Below, piece after piece: positions 12,977 to 15,532 of a stretch of 15,532 bases of DNA. The stretch comes from Weimeria sp002480925 (lineage in GTDB: Bacteria; Bacillota; Clostridia; Lachnospirales; Lachnospiraceae), in assembly GCF_052064335.1 (NCBI RefSeq), contig NZ_JBQHVU010000029.1:1-15532 (forward strand), written 5' to 3'. The position numbers and the translations under genes are program-made. The notes below the pieces were generated by a model that did not search any database, had not been told where the DNA came from, and was given only the letters and a program-made list of their open reading frames with translations. How positions within the stretch are numbered: the first letter of the stretch is position 1; each line of letters begins with the position of its first letter.

Positions 12977-14557
12977 ATGGAGAGACTGCTTCCGACCAGC
13001 GTACAGACATTTGAGACTTTAAGAGACAAGGGTATGGTCTATATAGACAAGACCGCATATATAGAGAAACTGCGCAAAAAGAGCCGGGAGATATTCTTGA
13101 GCCGCCCGAGGAGATTCGGAAAGAGTCTCTTTACTTCTACCTTAGAGGCATATTTTCTCGGGAAAAAAGAACTGTTCACAGGACTTGAGATCTCTGAGAT
13201 AGAGGAGAAAAAAGGTGGTGGCGCCTGGAAGACATACCCGGTGATCCCGTTCTACCTGGCGAGCGGAGAGTTCAACAGTCGGATCGGTCTCGAGGATAAG
13301 CTCGGTGCAATCCTTGATAGCTGTTCAGATAGATATGGATTGACAGGAGAGTACTCTGTCACAGGGGATACGGTCTCGGTCAGATTTTTTAATCTGATAG
13401 AAAAACTATATCAGAAAACTCAAAGCCCTGTAGTCGTTCTCATAGACGAGTATGACAATCCGCTGCTTAAGGCAGAAGACCCTGAACAGGAGAAGCGGAA
13501 CAGGGAGCTTTACAAGGCATTTTTTTCGGTGCTCAAGGATCAGGACAGATACCTGGAGTTCGTATTTTTCACTGGAGTCACGAAGTATTCGAAGGTATCT
13601 GTATTCTCAGATTTAAATCAGCTGAAAGACATCTCACTGCTCGATGAGTTTTCAGGGATCTGCGGGTTCACGGGTGAAGAGATAACGGATTCCTTTGCGC
13701 CTGAGATAGAGGAGATGGCGGAAAACAAGGGCATATCTGTGGAAAAATGCCTGCAGGAGATGAAGGAAAAGTATGACGGATATCATTTTTCAGGGAATTC
13801 TAAGGGAGTGTACAATCCTTACAGTGTGATCAATGCTTTGTCCGATCAAAAACTTGGCTACTACTGGTTCGGTTCTGCTTCGCCACAGCTGATCATAAAT
13901 AGAATGGAAAACTCGCTTATAACGCCTGCACAAATGGAAAGTGGTATTACAGTAGCTGAGTCTGATATCATGGACTATCGGATTGATGACCCTGATCCGG
14001 TTCCGCTGTTCTATCAGTCGGGATACCTGACGATAAAGTCGTATGATGAGGAATTTTTTACCTATACTCTTGGCTTTCCAAACAGCGAGATAAAGTATGG
14101 CTTTTACAGAGCTCTGGTGCCATCTGTGCTTGGAGAGCGGGATGCGCAGACGGGATTTTCTGTGCGGGATCTGGTGCTTACTATCAGAAAAGGCGATACA
14201 GATGCTCTTTTTGTACAGCTTAAGTCACTTTTTGCCTCGGCTCCATATATGACTACAAAAGCTGCTTCATATGAGGAGGTATGGAGAAATCAGATATTCC
14301 TCATCTTCGAGCTGATAGGCGAATTCGTAGCATGTGAGCAGCATACTTCGGCCGGCAGGAGCGATATCGTTATGGAGACGCCGGACTATGTATATATCAT
14401 GGAGCTGAAGGTAGACGGGAGTGCACAGGAAGCTATAGAGCAGATAGAGGCGAAGGGCTACGCAGAAAAGTATAGCTCAGCTAAACGAAAGATGATTGAG
14501 ATAGGAGCGAACTTCTCAAGCAGCAAGAGAAATATCGATGAGTGGAAGGTGAGGTGA
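12977..14557 (+). CDS. AAA-ATPase-like / PD-(D/E)XK nuclease-superfamily protein
   Basis: A 526-residue protein. The frame opens 26 codons earlier, but ATG 12977, giving MERLLPTSVQTFETLRDKGM, matches the conserved family N-terminus and has AAGGA upstream. The N-terminal domain (PF09820 type) has YIDKTAYIEKL, SRPRRFGKSLFTS as a degenerate Walker A, and VVVLIDEYDNPL (D157/E158) as Walker B. Then come FFTGVTKYSKVSVFSDLNQL and the KEKYDGYHFS motif. The C-terminal PD-(D/E)XK domain (PF08011 type) shows GRSDIVMETPDYVYIMELK with D463, E476 and K478. The family occurs in many copies in gut Clostridia and Bacteroidetes. Its function is unproven and it is often linked to mobile DNA. The length is normal and no damage is visible. 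Confidence 0.92.
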   Translation: MERLLPTSVQTFETLRDKGMVYIDKTAYIEKLRKKSREIFLSRPRRFGKSLFTSTLEAYFLGKKELFTGLEISEIEEKKGGGAWKTYPVIPFYLASGEFNSRIGLEDKLGAILDSCSDRYGLTGEYSVTGDTVSVRFFNLIEKLYQKTQSPVVVLIDEYDNPLLKAEDPEQEKRNRELYKAFFSVLKDQDRYLEFVFFTGVTKYSKVSVFSDLNQLKDISLLDEFSGICGFTGEEITDSFAPEIEEMAENKGISVEKCLQEMKEKYDGYHFSGNSKGVYNPYSVINALSDQKLGYYWFGSASPQLIINRMENSLITPAQMESGITVAESDIMDYRIDDPDPVPLFYQSGYLTIKSYDEEFFTYTLGFPNSEIKYGFYRALVPSVLGERDAQTGFSVRDLVLTIRKGDTDALFVQLKSLFASAPYMTTKAASYEEVWRNQIFLIFELIGEFVACEQHTSAGRSDIVMETPDYVYIMELKVDGSAQEAIEQIEAKGYAEKYSSAKRKMIEIGANFSSSKRNIDEWKVR

Positions 14558-14566
14558 GAAAAAAGC

Positions 14567-14685
14567 TTATTCGGGGACGGCTATATTTACGAGGGCGCTG
14601 CCGCTTCGGATATCGTATAAGATGTTAACAAGTGCTTCGGATTTCATAGAGATCAGAGGTCCGGAGGAAGCACTGGGACAATGAG
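14567..14685 (-). pseudogene. C-terminal scrap of a convergent gene (unrecognised)
   Basis: On the minus strand a frame open from about 14685 encodes GPLISMKSEALVNILYDIRS and then GSALVNIAVPE before TAA at 14569-14567. It looks protein-like and ends ten bases from the stop of the plus-strand ATPase gene. There is no start region upstream, and the plus strand shows only broken frames here. Low confidence that it is a real relic. Confidence 0.25.
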
Positions 14686-14786
14686 TTCTACCAGTATATA
14701 GAAGAGCTGATAAAAGATTATGAATCTAATAGTTATTATAGCAGCATGTGCCGGAGCAGGGCATCATGCAGGGTTAAGGAGCAGAT

Positions 14787-15532
14787 ATGGGCAGTGTTGA
14801 AAAACTCTATGATGGTCTGAAGACCGCATTTGTCGATGGGACGTGGAATTCGAATCTGGCATACAGACCGGAATTTTTATCCAATGATTACGAAAACGGA
14901 CAGAAGGTTCTTGTCTCGATTGAGAAGGAACTCTTAAGCTGTGAAGAATTTTTTATCAGTGTGGCTTTTATTACTGATGGCGGAGTGGAGTCTCTTATCG
15001 GAGTACTAGACGAGCTTAAGAAAAAGGGTACTCCTGGAAAAATCCTGACCACGGATTATGATACTTTTACACAGCCGAAAGCGCTAAGACGATTACTGGA
15101 TCTGTCAAATATTGAACTTCGTATGTACAGAACCGGGAAAGGTGATGGCTTTCATACAAAGGGATATATCTTTGAGAGGAGCGGACTATACAGGATCATC
15201 ATAGGTAGTTCGAATCTGACGTCTGCTGCACTTACAGCGAATAAAGAGTGGAATGTGAAGACGGTTTCGACCGGAGACGGAGAACTGCTGAGGAGGATAA
15301 AGGATGAATGGAATCAGCTCTGGAATTCAGATAGTACTGTGCTGGCTGCAGATTATATCGATGAGTATGAGACCAGATACAGACTTATAGAGGAACAGAG
15401 AAAAACAGCTGCCAGACAGATAATCACCAGCATTGAAGACTACAGGCTTGAGCCGAATGCTATGCAGGCCAGGTTTGTACAGAGCCTGAATGAAATAAGG
15501 GCGAAAGGAGAGAAGAAGGCACTGCTGATTTC
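14787..15532 (+). CDS. PLD-domain DEAD/DEAH-box helicase (DUF3427 type), 5' part only
   Basis: The gene runs off the window end; 248 codons are visible. AAGGAG lies six bases before ATG 14787. Residues 40-180 form a phospholipase D-like domain: SCEEFFISVAFITDGGVESL, then GFHTKGYIFERSGLYRIIIG and SSNLTSAALTANKEWN. The HxKx4D motif appears as HTKGYIFE (H123, K125), with Glu where Asp is usual. The helicase part begins with YRLEPNAMQARFVQSLNEIR (Q-motif-like, Q227) and GEKKALLI, just before the expected Walker A. This layout is that of large superfamily 2 helicases ending in DUF3427, often found in accessory and defence-rich islands. Its substrate is not known from sequence. Confidence 0.88.
   Translation, partial: MGSVEKLYDGLKTAFVDGTWNSNLAYRPEFLSNDYENGQKVLVSIEKELLSCEEFFISVAFITDGGVESLIGVLDELKKKGTPGKILTTDYDTFTQPKALRRLLDLSNIELRMYRTGKGDGFHTKGYIFERSGLYRIIIGSSNLTSAALTANKEWNVKTVSTGDGELLRRIKDEWNQLWNSDSTVLAADYIDEYETRYRLIEEQRKTAARQIITSIEDYRLEPNAMQARFVQSLNEIRAKGEKKALLI

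Noticed and set aside
14640..14786. Plus-strand open stretch (HWDNEFYQYIEELIKDYESN and onward) before the helicase
   Set aside because: It has no start codon with a ribosome binding site, comes after a stop, and shows no recognisable domain.

Overview
The window looks like an accessory region from a low-to-moderate GC Firmicute, most likely a Lachnospiraceae-type gut or rumen anaerobe. This is inferred from strong GGAGG-type ribosome binding sites, an Agr-like LytTR/GHKL peptide-signalling system whose autoinducer precursor carries the clostridial YQPEEP signature, lipoproteins of the DUF5104 type, AAA-ATPase/PD-(D/E)XK proteins and decayed insertion sequences. No rRNA, tRNA or CRISPR array was seen.

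Layout. 1-1138: gene debris comprising the tail of a CDS, a highly structured cloverleaf-like element (273-402) between near-identical direct repeats, a truncated rhuM-like gene and a scrap of an IS4-type transposase. 1139-3990, minus strand: an Agr-like operon in the order agrB-like, LytTR response regulator, GHKL sensor kinase. 3990-5425: a defective IS1634-like element with 26-bp imperfect inverted repeats and a 5-bp target duplication (ATGAA). 5474-9907, plus strand: an agrD-like peptide precursor, a secreted DUF2712-like protein, three multi-pass membrane proteins, an ABC ATPase and a membrane-anchored extracytoplasmic protein. 9908-12807: remnants and surface-associated genes, including an orphan coding scrap, a membrane-anchored protein with a frameshift in a poly-A tract, a collapsed TSP3/VWA surface protein with a C-terminal domain of unknown function, and an overlapping lipoprotein that could be its immunity partner. 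12977-15532: an AAA-ATPase/PD-(D/E)XK protein and the 5' part of a PLD-domain DEAD-box helicase, cut by the window end.

Main interpretation. The two operons were originally divergent from one intergenic region of about 300 bp, later split by the IS. Both carry the same 36-bp element upstream (26 of 36 positions identical). Inside it are two 9-bp direct repeats separated by 12 bp, the geometry known for LytTR-family binding sites. The simplest reading is an autoinducing-peptide circuit: the AgrD-like precursor is processed by AgrB and sensed by the GHKL kinase, and the LytTR regulator activates both its own operon and the agrD/DUF2712/ABC-transporter operon. A cyclic-peptide quorum system would thus control a secreted DUF2712-like protein and its dedicated transporter. 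The agrD frame has no ATG; its best-placed start is ATA, so it either uses a rare start codon or has lost its start by mutation.
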